In this document: piece after piece, positions 19,268-27,528 of the stretch
Layout of the letters: every line of letters starts with the position of its first letter
Numbering within the stretch: position 1 is the stretch's first letter
Source: Paenimyroides viscosum
GTDB taxonomy: Bacteria > Bacteroidota > Bacteroidia > Flavobacteriales > Flavobacteriaceae
Assembly: GCF_003858535.1 (NCBI RefSeq)
Contig: NZ_RQTJ01000002.1
Coordinates: 145,082 to 209,081 of the forward strand
Direction of reading: 5' to 3'
DNA length: 64,000 bases
Translations under genes and position numbers: made by a program
Notes under the pieces: generated by a model
Database searches by the model: none
The model's input: the letters and a program-made list of their open reading frames with translations, nothing else
What the model was told of the DNA's origin: nothing

Positions 19268-19360
19268 AATATTTTTTTAAAGAAAAAAACACTCAAATAC
19301 TTGCTTATTATTATTATTATTATTATTGACGTATTAATTAATTGTTAATTTAATACTGAT

Positions 19361-19708
19361 ATGAGAAAAAAATTATCTTTAGCTATTGCAATGATAGCTT
19401 TCGCAGCTAATGGGTTTGCTTCTAACGAAGTTGTAAACACTTTAGAGGATTCAAACATTAATCCACCAGTAACTAATGTCCTAGAAAATGAAACTGAAAA
19501 TTCAGAGGGCGGTTATCAAATTTGTAGTACTACAACTTATGGTAGATATGTTCAAACATTTGTTGACGAAGGCACTAGTCCTGTAACTGGTCAGCCATAT
19601 TATAACGTTACCCTTGTTTATGAAGTTACTGGTCAATGTACAACTTGTACGGCGATGGGACATACTGGTGTTCAAACTACAACATCATGTTGGGGTTACG
19701 GCTACTAA
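19361..19708 (+). CDS. Small secreted cysteine-containing protein
   Basis: A 115-residue protein of unknown function. Residues 1-20 form a Sec-type signal peptide (MRKKLSLAIA, hydrophobic core, small residues near 19-21). Then comes an acidic, Asn/Glu-rich segment to about residue 48, a Gly-Gly pair at 50-51, and a Thr/Tyr/Gly-rich domain with four cysteines (55, 93, 96 in GQCTTCTAMG, and 110) ending WGYGY. The spacing suggests disulfides or metal binding, but this is inference. Layout resembles a precursor with propeptide and mature part. It is the first gene of the island and is separated from the next by a strong hairpin. No family is recognised. Confidence 0.75.
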   Translation: MRKKLSLAIAMIAFAANGFASNEVVNTLEDSNINPPVTNVLENETENSEGGYQICSTTTYGRYVQTFVDEGTSPVTGQPYYNVTLVYEVTGQCTTCTAMGHTGVQTTTSCWGYGY

Positions 19709-19730
19709 TTTAAATTTAGTTAATAACAAC

Positions 19731-19761
19731 TAAGCGATTGTTTAATATAAACAATCGCTTA
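19731..19761 (+). terminator. Intergenic 14-bp hairpin (attenuator or processing signal)
   Basis: TAAGCGATTGTTTA (19731-19744) pairs perfectly with TAAACAATCGCTTA (19748-19761) around a 3-nt loop. It lacks a clean T tract on the plus strand (AAATTTTAT follows), so it may be a partial terminator or an RNA-stabilising stem between the small-protein gene and the GLPGLI gene. Confidence 0.6.
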
Positions 19762-19776
19762 AAATTTTATAAAATT

Positions 19777-20568
19777 ATGCTTAAATATTCTTTATTCTTT
19801 TTTTGCTTTTTTTACTTTTATTCATTTTCACAACAAATACAGGTAGAGTATTTTGAAAATAGAATAGTAAAAAATCCAGAAGAAATAAAAAAACTTCCTG
19901 AGTTTTTACAAAAAGACTTTGAACCAAACCGATTTGGTTATACCCTAACCTATAGTGATGGCGTTTCAACATATGAAAACAAAGACTTTTCAGTACTTTT
20001 AAATACTAGCACAGAACCTACCACAGAAGAAGTAGATTTAGGAAATGGTGAAAAAATGACTTTTGTTGGAACATTTAACGATACAGCAGAAAGATATAGG
20101 GTTTTTGAAAAAAAAATTTTTAAAGATTATTTAAACAAAAAAATATATGCCGAATTATTTATAAATGATAAGAAAGAGATTATAGATGATTTTTTTGATT
20201 GGAATTGGGACATAACCGACGAAAAAAAAGAAATTAACGGTTATGTTTGTACAAAAGCAATATCAAAAATTATGGGGCATCATTTTGAAGCATGGTATAG
20301 TGAGGAAATACCAATTAGTGCTGGTCCAGAAAAATTTGATGGACTTCCTGGGCTTATCTTATATCTGCGTGTGGATGCAATGGAATATATTGCAAGTTCA
20401 GTAAAATTTTTAGACGCACCTATTGTTTTGAATAAGCCTAATTATATTGGTAGAATCTATACTTTCGAGGAGTTAATAAAAAACAGTAAAACTAATTTTA
20501 AACAATTTGAAAATAAAATAGAAAAAATACCAAATACAAATAACTACAAACGAACTATTTCTTACTAA
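19777..20568 (+). CDS. GLPGLI family protein
   Basis: A 263-residue protein with a signal peptide (MLKYSLFFFCFFYFYSFSQQ) and the diagnostic motif block HFEAWYSEEIPISAGP then DGLPGLILYL (GLPGLI at about 189-194). The family is confined mainly to Bacteroidota; members are exported and are often encoded beside outer-membrane barrels, but no biochemical function is established. The ATG at 19777 is used because an upstream TTG lies inside the hairpin. It ends 13 bp before the barrel gene. Base composition is visibly more AT-rich than nuo. Confidence 0.88.
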   Translation: MLKYSLFFFCFFYFYSFSQQIQVEYFENRIVKNPEEIKKLPEFLQKDFEPNRFGYTLTYSDGVSTYENKDFSVLLNTSTEPTTEEVDLGNGEKMTFVGTFNDTAERYRVFEKKIFKDYLNKKIYAELFINDKKEIIDDFFDWNWDITDEKKEINGYVCTKAISKIMGHHFEAWYSEEIPISAGPEKFDGLPGLILYLRVDAMEYIASSVKFLDAPIVLNKPNYIGRIYTFEELIKNSKTNFKQFENKIEKIPNTNNYKRTISY

Positions 20569-20581
20569 TTTTTATTTTTAG

Positions 20582-23248
20582 TTGAAAAACACTTACAAAA
20601 TACTCTTATCATTATTTATTATTTTATTTTCCTGTACTTTTTATGGGCAAGAAATTAATGGTACTATAACAGACGAAGTCGGCAACAAAATACCTTTGGT
20701 TACTATTCAACTAATAAGTATTGATACCAATAAAACCATTTCTTATACCCAAACAAACAGTTTGGGTAATTTTACTATTGCTACAAACACCAATACCTTT
20801 CCTCTAAAGTTAAAAGTGCAACATTTTTCTTATGAATCTAAAGAATTAATTTTAGATACAAACCAGTTTTTAAGCATTGTATTAGAAGCAAAAACAAATG
20901 AACTTGAAGAAATAGTAATAGACACAAAAGCGTATGATGTAATTAAAAAAGGAGATACACTACAATACAATTTAAAATCATTGTTGAATGGTTCAGAACT
21001 AAAACTAAAAGATGTAGTCAATAAATTACCAGGATTAGCGATTGATGAGGATGGAAAAATAAGATATAACGGAAAAATAATTGATAACTTGCTATTTGAT
21101 GGCAATGAATTTTTCGATAGAAACCACCAAATCGCCAATGATAATATAACTGCTGAAATGATTCAAAAAATAGAATTGCTTACCAATTATAAAAACCTAT
21201 CAAGCATAAAAGATTTTGAAGATAACGGAAAAACAGCATTAAATATTGGTATTAAAGACAACTATAAAAACAGATTTAAAGGAAACATTACAGCAGAAGG
21301 CGGTTTAAAAGAACGCTATAATTTACACGGTAACCTTTATAATTTTGGCAAAAAAACAATGTTTAATGTGGTAACAAACACTAATAACATTAATTACAGC
21401 GTTTTATCGGTTAAAGATTATATGGATACCCGAAAAATGAATGGCAAGCGAATTATTAGTGAACAATTCTCGCAAGGAGGCTTCTCAACTTCAGATTTAG
21501 ATTTACCGTCTTTTTTGTTTGCAGATGACAATATACAATCAAGAAAACTAACCAATTATACTCTAAATCTATCACATAAATTTAATAGCAAGTCAAAAAT
21601 AGAATTTATATCAATTTTTAATCTATTAGATCAAACCGAAGAATCAATTAATAAGCAAGTCTTTTTCGATGGGCAATCAAGCAATATTGACAGATTAGAT
21701 AAAATAACAGGTACATCGGCTTATGCTTCAAATGTCTTAAAATATGAAGTTAAATTAAAAAATAATTCCTATTTTAATGTAAACGGTTATTCATTATGGT
21801 CTAAAGATAATCAAAATCAATTTTTAGAATCTACCTTATTATTAAACGATAACAAATTAAATTTTAATAATGATTTAAAATTCACCACAAACAAATATGG
21901 TGTAAATGCTATATATAAAAACACGTTATCTAAAAATCTATTAATGGATGTTGTAGCTTTTTACGACAATAATTCCACAAATACCAATAAAGATTATAAT
22001 TCATCGGAAGTGTTTTCTTGGTTTGATATTTTTAAATCCAATTTACATCAAAAATCAAATGTAAAAAGTAGTGACATTGGAGTTCAGGGTAGAATGTCTT
22101 GGAAATTAGGAAGTGATAAATTAATTTTTAGAACTTATTTTGGTCGTTCAAATGAGCATTTAAATAATAACTTAAATGAGCTAAACGCATATCAATTAAA
22201 TGATGATTATAATAAAACCGAAAATATAATTGGTGTTCAATATCAGGGTACTTTAAAAAAACCTTTGGTTAATTATAGTTTAGGCTTTCAATACAATTAC
22301 ACTAATCATTCATATTTACTAGATTCTAAAAAAGCTTTAGGTGCTATTTTACCAAATTTTAGTATTTCTCGCAATTTAAGAGAAAATTTATCTGCATATA
22401 TTTCTTATAATTCCAATTTAAACGGATTTTCGATACTGAATTTTCTATCCAAAAATATAGTTGATGATTATAGATCTTATATTTCACCATCATTCGTTGT
22501 TCCTGAATTAATGATAACAGATTCTTATAATGTTGGTATTATGTATAATATTCCTGAAAAAAACATATTCTTTTCTCTTTCATTTTCCCACAATAGCGAT
22601 AGAAAAAAATTGGAGAGTACATTTAATAACTTGGAATTAGTCACACAACAAAATTTTCAGTATATAGACACAAATAAGACAACATCTGGAAATCTTACTT
22701 TCAATAAAAAATTTCGGCATATACCATTTGGATTAAATTTTAACTCGTTTGGTAGTGTTTCACAACTTGAAACAGTATTGAACAATGAAACAAGCGATAA
22801 TAAAAACTATAACATATCATCCAAACTTTATATTCAAAGTTATTTTAAAAACAACCAATTAAATTTTAATGCTGGCGTTAACTATATGAATAATATTAGT
22901 AAAAACAACACTGCTATTTCTTCTAATTTGGCTAAACTAGAAAGAGTAACACCATTTATCACATTAAATGGAGTAGCATTAAATGATAAAATTAATTGGA
23001 GTATAGATTCTCAATACTTTATTTATAAATCATCATCTGTACAATCACAAAATATTTTTGATTTAGGATTTAGAACACAATATAACTTCAGTAAAAAAAT
23101 ACAGTTTTATTTTAATGCAAAAAACATTTTAAACATTCGTGAGAATAATACTAAAAACAACTTAATGGCAACTCCAAATTATACGCAAGAAATTATAATG
23201 CGTTCTTTATCAGGATTTACAAATTTTGGTATAATTTTTTCGTTATAA
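20582..23248 (+). CDS. Outer-membrane beta-barrel with carboxypeptidase-regulatory-like domain
   Basis: An 888-residue exported protein. A signal peptide (residues 1-22, ending SCTFYG) is followed by a carboxypeptidase-regulatory-like beta-sandwich (about 24-110), a plug-like region (about 115-225, with LKDVVNKLPGL and IQKIELLTNY) and a long Asn/aromatic-rich beta-barrel ending in FGIIFSL. It resembles TonB-dependent-receptor-like barrels found beside GLPGLI proteins. The start must be TTG at 20582: an in-frame stop TAG lies directly upstream and the first internal Met is about residue 194, which would remove the signal peptide. No clear TonB box is seen, so energy coupling is uncertain. Confidence 0.8.
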   Translation: MKNTYKILLSLFIILFSCTFYGQEINGTITDEVGNKIPLVTIQLISIDTNKTISYTQTNSLGNFTIATNTNTFPLKLKVQHFSYESKELILDTNQFLSIVLEAKTNELEEIVIDTKAYDVIKKGDTLQYNLKSLLNGSELKLKDVVNKLPGLAIDEDGKIRYNGKIIDNLLFDGNEFFDRNHQIANDNITAEMIQKIELLTNYKNLSSIKDFEDNGKTALNIGIKDNYKNRFKGNITAEGGLKERYNLHGNLYNFGKKTMFNVVTNTNNINYSVLSVKDYMDTRKMNGKRIISEQFSQGGFSTSDLDLPSFLFADDNIQSRKLTNYTLNLSHKFNSKSKIEFISIFNLLDQTEESINKQVFFDGQSSNIDRLDKITGTSAYASNVLKYEVKLKNNSYFNVNGYSLWSKDNQNQFLESTLLLNDNKLNFNNDLKFTTNKYGVNAIYKNTLSKNLLMDVVAFYDNNSTNTNKDYNSSEVFSWFDIFKSNLHQKSNVKSSDIGVQGRMSWKLGSDKLIFRTYFGRSNEHLNNNLNELNAYQLNDDYNKTENIIGVQYQGTLKKPLVNYSLGFQYNYTNHSYLLDSKKALGAILPNFSISRNLRENLSAYISYNSNLNGFSILNFLSKNIVDDYRSYISPSFVVPELMITDSYNVGIMYNIPEKNIFFSLSFSHNSDRKKLESTFNNLELVTQQNFQYIDTNKTTSGNLTFNKKFRHIPFGLNFNSFGSVSQLETVLNNETSDNKNYNISSKLYIQSYFKNNQLNFNAGVNYMNNISKNNTAISSNLAKLERVTPFITLNGVALNDKINWSIDSQYFIYKSSSVQSQNIFDLGFRTQYNFSKKIQFYFNAKNILNIRENNTKNNLMATPNYTQEIIMRSLSGFTNFGIIFSL

Positions 23249-23277
23249 TTATACAATCAATTATCTATTTTTAACTT

Positions 23278-23324
23278 TTTACTAAAGGTTGATTTGAAGT
23301 TCAAATCAACCTTTTTTTATATCT
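23278..23324 (+). repeat. Right copy of 47-bp direct repeat (terminator)
   Basis: This near-identical copy of 19221-19267 includes the same hairpin (AAGGTTGATTTGAA with its complement) and T run. It terminates the barrel gene and abuts the promoter region of the next gene, which starts at 23332. Confidence 0.9.
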
Positions 23325-23331
23325 TTAAACT

Positions 23332-24513
23332 ATGAAAGCTCCCGAAAGATATCAGCCCGAAAACAACCATTCTTTTTCTAGTTACTGGAAACCTACCAAT
23401 GATAATTTATTGCCCAAATTACTACCGGATGTTTCTTTGAAAGAAAGCGAACAACTTATTCCACTGTATTTTCAGGTTGATGAATTGGGCGACACCGTTG
23501 CTAAAGAATATTTCACCAATAAACCGTTTGGCGAAGCTATTGGGAATTTACATCTTGATTTTTCATCATTCCCTTCAAACAAAAAAGATCTAACGTCAGA
23601 AACGGTACTACTTTTTGAACAGCTCACAAATATCCCTGATTGGGTCGATTTTGATAAGGTCAATTTAGCAGCGACTTATTGTAACAGATGCGGAACTTCT
23701 GCTTTGTCTGTATTGCGGAATTATTGCTTAATGGGCGGTTACGAATCCTCGGCTATAAACAAACCTTTAATCTTTACACAAGCATTGCACAAAGGAGCCG
23801 TAAAACGATTGGCTGACACAGTTGATTTCTGGATGCATGTAACAACAATTGATGGTTTAAAACCCCAGAAAGCAGGTGTCTATTCCATATTAACAACACG
23901 ATTGATTCATTCTTATTCGAGAATTCAGATAGAGAAATCGACGGATTGGAAATCGGAACTTTGGGGCAGACCAATTAATTTGTGGGATATGTTAGCTACC
24001 AATTTAGGTTTTTCGATTGCTTTTATGGACGGATTATCTAAACTGAAACTTCCACCAACCAATGAAGAATTAAATGCCGTATTGCATCTCTGGAAATACG
24101 CAGGCTATCTTTTGGGAATTCCGGTTGAATTATTACCTGATACAGCTGAAGATGCCGCTAAACAATTGTATTTATGGAGTAAAACGCAAAAAGGCATCGA
24201 TCAAGATTCTAAAGATTTAGCATGGTCATTATACGATGAACCCAAACGAGTAAGCTTTACCAATAACACCTTTATGAAATGGTTTGTGCAAAAAACAAAT
24301 GTAGGTTACAATGAAGTATTGTTAGGAAGCGAAAGTCGATCGGCATTAGGTCTTCCCTACTCTAACGCTAAATATTGGATTCTACTGTTGAATAACATCA
24401 ACCAATACTTCGACAAAAAAGCGAAAAGCAATTCAAAAGCATATAATAAATTCGCTATAAAAGGACGAAAACAACAAGAAGACGTTTGGGATTTGTACAA
24501 AAAGGAAAAGTAA
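23332..24513 (+). CDS. DUF2236 / MpaB-like oxygenase family protein
   Basis: A 393-residue cytosolic protein assigned to the DUF2236 (MpaB/latex-clearing-protein-like) family from its helical pattern and the central block TTRLIHSYSRIQI followed by WGRPINLWDMLATNLGFS. Characterised relatives bind b-type haem and act as oxygenases; the His in RLIHS is a candidate haem ligand by analogy. No signal peptide or membrane anchor is visible. The start is 7 bp after the right repeat copy, so in an island-free ancestor this gene would have followed nuoN directly. The physiological substrate is unknown. Confidence 0.65.
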   Translation: MKAPERYQPENNHSFSSYWKPTNDNLLPKLLPDVSLKESEQLIPLYFQVDELGDTVAKEYFTNKPFGEAIGNLHLDFSSFPSNKKDLTSETVLLFEQLTNIPDWVDFDKVNLAATYCNRCGTSALSVLRNYCLMGGYESSAINKPLIFTQALHKGAVKRLADTVDFWMHVTTIDGLKPQKAGVYSILTTRLIHSYSRIQIEKSTDWKSELWGRPINLWDMLATNLGFSIAFMDGLSKLKLPPTNEELNAVLHLWKYAGYLLGIPVELLPDTAEDAAKQLYLWSKTQKGIDQDSKDLAWSLYDEPKRVSFTNNTFMKWFVQKTNVGYNEVLLGSESRSALGLPYSNAKYWILLLNNINQYFDKKAKSNSKAYNKFAIKGRKQQEDVWDLYKKEK

Positions 24514-24622
24514 AAAAGGTATTTTACCGACAGCTTTCTATTTATTGAACTCATTTAAACTTTTTTGGATAATACTCCGTAGAAGCAATTAGTTCATAGG
24601 ATGATATTATTTATCAAATATT

Positions 24623-24673
24623 AGCTCCGTTAAGAGCAACCTGCTAATTTTACAGGTCGCTCCTAACGGAGCT
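24623..24673. repeat. Long imperfect palindrome (REP-like)
   Basis: AGCTCCGTTA-GAGC-ACCTG (24623-24643) pairs with CAGGT-GCTC-TAACGGAGCT (24653-24673) with two single-base mismatches. It lies in a 243-bp gene-free interval that otherwise shows only a second palindrome. Confidence 0.7.
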
Positions 24674-24709
24674 TTATTTTTCAAATCGTTGATTTTTTAT
24701 GTACAGCTC

Positions 24710-24722
24710 GTCCCTACGGGAC
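24710..24722. repeat. GTCCC-TAC-GGGAC palindrome
   Basis: A 5-bp perfect stem with a TAC loop, the same architecture as GACTCC-TAC-GGAGTC at 31177-31191. It is probably a small dispersed palindromic repeat. Confidence 0.55.
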
Positions 24723-24756
24723 TTTTAACTTTCACATAGAAAAAGTCTAAATCACT

Positions 24757-25332
24757 TTATTTAAACTTATAAGTTAAACCTACTTGGAAAACACTGTTGT
24801 AGTTTATATCTCCAAAATAAAAAAGCCAATAGGTATCATCATCAATTACATCTGCAACACCTGCTTTATATCGTCCTTCAATTGATAAGTTATTGGTAAT
24901 ATCATAACCCAAGCCTACATTTAAAGCTAAATCAACCGAACTTGAAGTATAAATACTTTCCGTTAATAAAAAATCTACCGAAGGTCCTACTTGTAAGAAA
25001 AATGATTTTAAATTAAACTTATTCATTACTGCAAAACCAATATAATTCAATGGAACATCATCTTTTCCACCGCTCGTTGCAGGAAAATAACGACTACTTA
25101 AATGCACATCATTGGCACCTTGCATAGAAAAATTCAGTTCAGGTTGTAACGAATAGAACTTTGCAAACTTGAAGTTACCAAAAACACCTAAATACGCGCC
25201 TGCTTTACTTGATGCTTCAACATCCTCAATTGTAGAAATATTTAAACCAGCTCTTACTCCCGTTGTAAATTCGGTTTGTGCATTTGCAGCAAAACCAAAA
25301 ATCGCTGCGCTTAAAATAAATAGCTTTTTCAT
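24757..25332 (-). CDS. PorT-like outer-membrane beta-barrel protein
   Basis: A 191-residue protein with a signal peptide (MKKLFILSAAIFGFAANAQ) and an eight-strand-type barrel pattern: TTGVRAGLNIST at the start, LQPELNFSMQGA in the middle, and a C-terminal FQVGLTYKFK ending in an aromatic-basic pair. This fits the outer membrane beta-barrel (PorT/OMP_b-brl_2) group. It is a diverged paralogue of the gene 7 bp upstream (25340-25969), sharing the segments FKFAKFYSLQPEL / LKLGKVYNMQFEM and SFFLQVGPSVDF / KFSLHIGPGLDF. Function unknown. Confidence 0.8.
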   Translation of the reverse strand: MKKLFILSAAIFGFAANAQTEFTTGVRAGLNISTIEDVEASSKAGAYLGVFGNFKFAKFYSLQPELNFSMQGANDVHLSSRYFPATSGGKDDVPLNYIGFAVMNKFNLKSFFLQVGPSVDFLLTESIYTSSSVDLALNVGLGYDITNNLSIEGRYKAGVADVIDDDTYWLFYFGDINYNSVFQVGLTYKFK

Positions 25333-25339
25333 ATTTTAA

Positions 25340-25969
25340 TTATTTAAACGTATAAGTAGCACCAACCATAAAAGATCGATTTAAGTGCGAAGATGATCCA
25401 TAACTATTTGTATTGGCATATATAGGTTCAATTAAACCTTGACGCATACGCGCTTCAATACCAAATTGCTCTGTAATATTATATCCCAAACCAACATTAA
25501 AAGTTAAATCAACATCGTTGCTAATGGTGTATACTAAATTATCGTAATAAACTCCCGAACCTTCTGCATAAGTAGGTATGTTCTCTTCAGAAACTTTAAA
25601 ATCTAACCCGGGACCAATGTGTAAACTGAATTTATCAAAATTAAACTTGTTTATTAAATTCAAACTCAGATAATCTAAGGGCACATTAGTTGCTTTAATC
25701 GCTACATTACTGCCATTATAATTATCATATCGAACCACTTGTAAATTGTCAGCTCCTTGACGCAAATACAACATTTCAAATTGCATGTTATACACCTTGC
25801 CCAACTTTAAAGTACCGTAAGCACCTAAATAGAAATTATTTCTATAATCAGCACCATAACCAGTAACTGTAGAGGATGAAAAACCACCTTTAAACCCAGG
25901 TTTAAAAGACACTTGCGCATTACTGATACCAAATACCAATAAAGCTGCTGCTACGAATATTTTTTTCAT
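25340..25969 (-). CDS. PorT-like outer-membrane beta-barrel protein
   Basis: A 209-residue exported barrel with signal peptide MKKIFVAAALLVFGISNAQ, the typical SFKPGFKGGFSSS start, a central FSLHIGPGLDFKVSE, and FMVGATYTFK at the C-terminus. It is the first gene of a two-gene operon with its paralogue at 24757-25332. Such small barrels are common orphan outer-membrane proteins in Flavobacteriales. No specific role can be read from the sequence. Confidence 0.8.
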   Translation of the reverse strand: MKKIFVAAALLVFGISNAQVSFKPGFKGGFSSSTVTGYGADYRNNFYLGAYGTLKLGKVYNMQFEMLYLRQGADNLQVVRYDNYNGSNVAIKATNVPLDYLSLNLINKFNFDKFSLHIGPGLDFKVSEENIPTYAEGSGVYYDNLVYTISNDVDLTFNVGLGYNITEQFGIEARMRQGLIEPIYANTNSYGSSSHLNRSFMVGATYTFK

Positions 25970-26395
25970 AAAAAAGAATTTATGGGTCGAATATACTACT
26001 TTTTTTATTTACTTGAATAAATAGTTTTTTTACCCGTAGTGCATTATTTATATGTAATAAACTAAAAAAACCAAACAGTTATTTTTTTTCCACATAGATC
26101 TACATTTACTGCTGAACAAATTTTAGGATACATAGCTTTTGTATCGTGCAAAATAAACACAGCTTTACTATGTGTTTTATCACTGATAAAATCTAATTAT
26201 AGCTTTCGTTTATAAACCTGCTATTAAATAACTATGTTTTCTATTATTTGTGGTTAAAAAATATACAAATCTGTGCAACTGTGGATATTTTATAAGGAAC
26301 TACGAATGTTTTTTAAAAGTAGTATAAACACTTCTTACACTACATTAAGTGTATTGAGCAAGATATTCACGAACTTTACTTAAAATTAAACGATT
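25970..26395. other. Gene-free interval with dispersed repeats
   Basis: There is no coding frame in this interval. It holds the motif TACCCGTAGTGCATTAT at 26031-26047 and, at about 26081-26306, one copy of a repeat whose second copy is at about 30786-31011. The promoter of the gene at 26396 must lie in the last 90 bp but no clear -7 box is seen. Confidence 0.6.
26081..26306 (+). repeat. Dispersed non-coding repeat, copy 1
   Basis: This block aligns colinearly with 30786-31011. Shared words include CCACATAG, TTTACTG, TGAACAAATTTT, TACATAG, TTTTGTATC, CAAAATAAACACA, TGTGTTTTATCA, TGATAAAA, and near the end GTG-ATATTTTATAA followed by ACTACG. Both copies are in the same orientation and neither has a coding frame. 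Confidence 0.75.
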
Positions 26396-27433
26396 ATGGA
26401 ATTAGGAATATCAATGTTTGGCGATTTACATTTAGATCAACAAACTCAAAAAAGAAAAAGTCCGCAACAGCGTTTTGCCGAAATGTTAGAACAAGTAAAA
26501 TTGGCTGATGAAGTAGGCTTAGATGTGTTTGAAATGGGCGAACACCACAGAGAAGATTACAGCGTTACCAATCCGCAACTGTTTTTAAGTGCGGCAGCTG
26601 CCGTAACTAAAAACATTGAATTAGGGTCGGCAGTAACGGTTTTAAGTTCAAGTGATCCTGTACGATTGTTTGAAGATTTTAGTATGTTGGATAACTTATC
26701 AAACGGACGAGCGCATATCATGGCGGGGCGAGGTAGTTTTATCGAATCGTTTCCGTTATTTGGTTTTAGTTTAGACGATTACGACACCTTGTTTGAAGAT
26801 AAATTGATGTTGCTTTTAGATTTGGTTCGCAAAAACGGAACGGATATTACTTGGGACGGCAGATTAACACAAAATTTGCGAAATGTAAACTTGTATCCAA
26901 AACCGGTTCAAGAACAACTTCCCGTTTGGATCGCAGTTGGTGGAACGCCGGCATCGGTTCTTCGTGCTGCTCGTTTAGGTTTGCCGATCACTTTTGCAAT
27001 TATTGGTGGATTGCCTGTAAATTTTAAACCTTTGGTTGATTATTACAAAGAGAATTATTTAGCATCAGGTCACGATGCAACAAAAATGCAGATAGGCATT
27101 AATTCGCATACCTTTGCAGGAACATCGAATAGTATAAAAGACGAATATTATCCGTTTTATGCAGCACAGATGGACAATATTGGAAAAAGTCGAGGATGGG
27201 CACCTTTCAGCAAAGAAGTTTTCATGAACACCACCCGACCAGAAGGTGCTTATTTTATGGGCGAACCCAATGCAATTATCGATAAAATATTGCAACAGCA
27301 CGAATGGTTTGGTCATACCCGTTTTGTAGGTCAGATGGATGTAGGCGATCCCGATCATAAAATGTTGATGAAATCTATTGAATTGTTTGGAACCAAAGTA
27401 GCTCCCGAAGTTAGAAAGGCTTTGGGGGAATAA
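26396..27433 (+). CDS. LLM-class flavin-dependent oxidoreductase
   Basis: A 345-residue luciferase-like monooxygenase-fold protein. Characteristic parts are the N-terminal MELGISMFGDLH strand, the VFEMGEHHREDYSVTNP segment typical of the LLM family, the LGSAVTVLSSSDPVRLFEDF block and IMAGRGSFIESFPLFG at the flavin phosphate site. Relatives use FMN or F420 and oxidise varied substrates; here FMN is likelier because F420 is not usual in Flavobacteriales. It appears monocistronic with a perfect terminator. The substrate cannot be told. Confidence 0.85.
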   Translation: MELGISMFGDLHLDQQTQKRKSPQQRFAEMLEQVKLADEVGLDVFEMGEHHREDYSVTNPQLFLSAAAAVTKNIELGSAVTVLSSSDPVRLFEDFSMLDNLSNGRAHIMAGRGSFIESFPLFGFSLDDYDTLFEDKLMLLLDLVRKNGTDITWDGRLTQNLRNVNLYPKPVQEQLPVWIAVGGTPASVLRAARLGLPITFAIIGGLPVNFKPLVDYYKENYLASGHDATKMQIGINSHTFAGTSNSIKDEYYPFYAAQMDNIGKSRGWAPFSKEVFMNTTRPEGAYFMGEPNAIIDKILQQHEWFGHTRFVGQMDVGDPDHKMLMKSIELFGTKVAPEVRKALGE

Positions 27434-27441
27434 TATATCAG

Positions 27442-27480
27442 CAAATGGATTTAGTGTATGCTAAATCCATTTGTTTTTTA
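27442..27480 (+). terminator. Terminator of the LLM oxidoreductase gene
   Basis: CAAATGGATTTAG (27442-27454) pairs perfectly with CTAAATCCATTTG (27461-27473), followed by T6. Confidence 0.88.
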
Positions 27481-27528
27481 TAACAAAATATTAAAATTAC
27501 AATTTTCTAAAAAAACAAACCGCTAAAA

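Noticed and set aside
19300..19330. TTATTA microsatellite upstream of the small secreted protein as a phase-variation tract
   Set aside because: The trinucleotide run is outside the coding frame and is short; AT-rich leaders with similar runs occur elsewhere (for example 5941-5955), so no specific switch can be claimed.
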